NCBI GenBank assembly: GCA_028707375.1 | Contig: JAQWCB010000059.1 | Span: forward strand, 1-5,925 | Reading direction: 5' to 3' | DNA: 5,925 bases | Source: Bacilli bacterium | Lineage (GTDB): Bacteria; Bacillota_I; Bacilli_A; RFN20; CAG-288 | In this document: piece by piece, positions 5,924-5,925 of the stretch | How the letters are laid out: every line of letters starts with the position of its first letter | How positions within the stretch are numbered: position 1 is the first letter of the stretch | Made by a program: the position numbers and the translations under genes | The notes under the pieces: generated by a model | What the model was told of the DNA's origin: nothing | Seen by the model: the letters and a program-made list of their open reading frames with translations, nothing else | Database searches by the model: none

Positions 5924-5925
5924 TT

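Overview
The window is an AT-rich bacterial chromosomal segment with Gram-positive (Bacillota-type) features. It has purine-rich Shine-Dalgarno sites (AAAGGA, AAGGAG, AAGGAGG), sigma-A-like promoters with TATAAT boxes, tRNA genes that encode their 3' CCA, and TGG for tryptophan with TGA as stop (genetic code 11). The gene content (M3 and M32 peptidases, GreA, ComEA/ComEC, then tRNAs) suits a low-GC Bacillota lineage. An Erysipelotrichia or Acholeplasma/Izemoplasma-like bacillus is a guess; the species cannot be fixed from the sequence.

Layout. On the minus strand, bases 1-2328 hold a two-gene zinc-metallopeptidase operon. It is transcribed leftward: an M32 carboxypeptidase (complete) and then an M3-family oligoendopeptidase, of which only the N-terminal 273 residues are in the window. 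The 286-bp divergent spacer 2329-2614 carries one likely leftward extended -10 promoter and two tandem rightward promoters, with a short direct repeat between the latter.

On the plus strand follow greA (transcript cleavage factor), comEA (membrane-anchored DNA receptor) and comEC (DNA-uptake channel with a C-terminal metallo-beta-lactamase domain). comEA and comEC overlap by 4 bases (GTGA). There is no comEB between them and no holA after comEC. A likely promoter and two tRNA genes, tRNA-Asn(GTT) and tRNA-Glu(TTC), end the window.

The most interesting structure is in the 53-base greA-comEA spacer. A hairpin followed by a T run has the form of an intrinsic terminator, but its 3' arm is the comEA Shine-Dalgarno and its T run abuts the comEA ATG. 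The same element could therefore both end the greA transcript and hide the comEA ribosome site, gating the DNA-uptake genes at two levels. ComEA and ComEC also carry unusual substitutions in otherwise conserved motifs. No mobile element, CRISPR array or clearly novel multi-gene system is visible.
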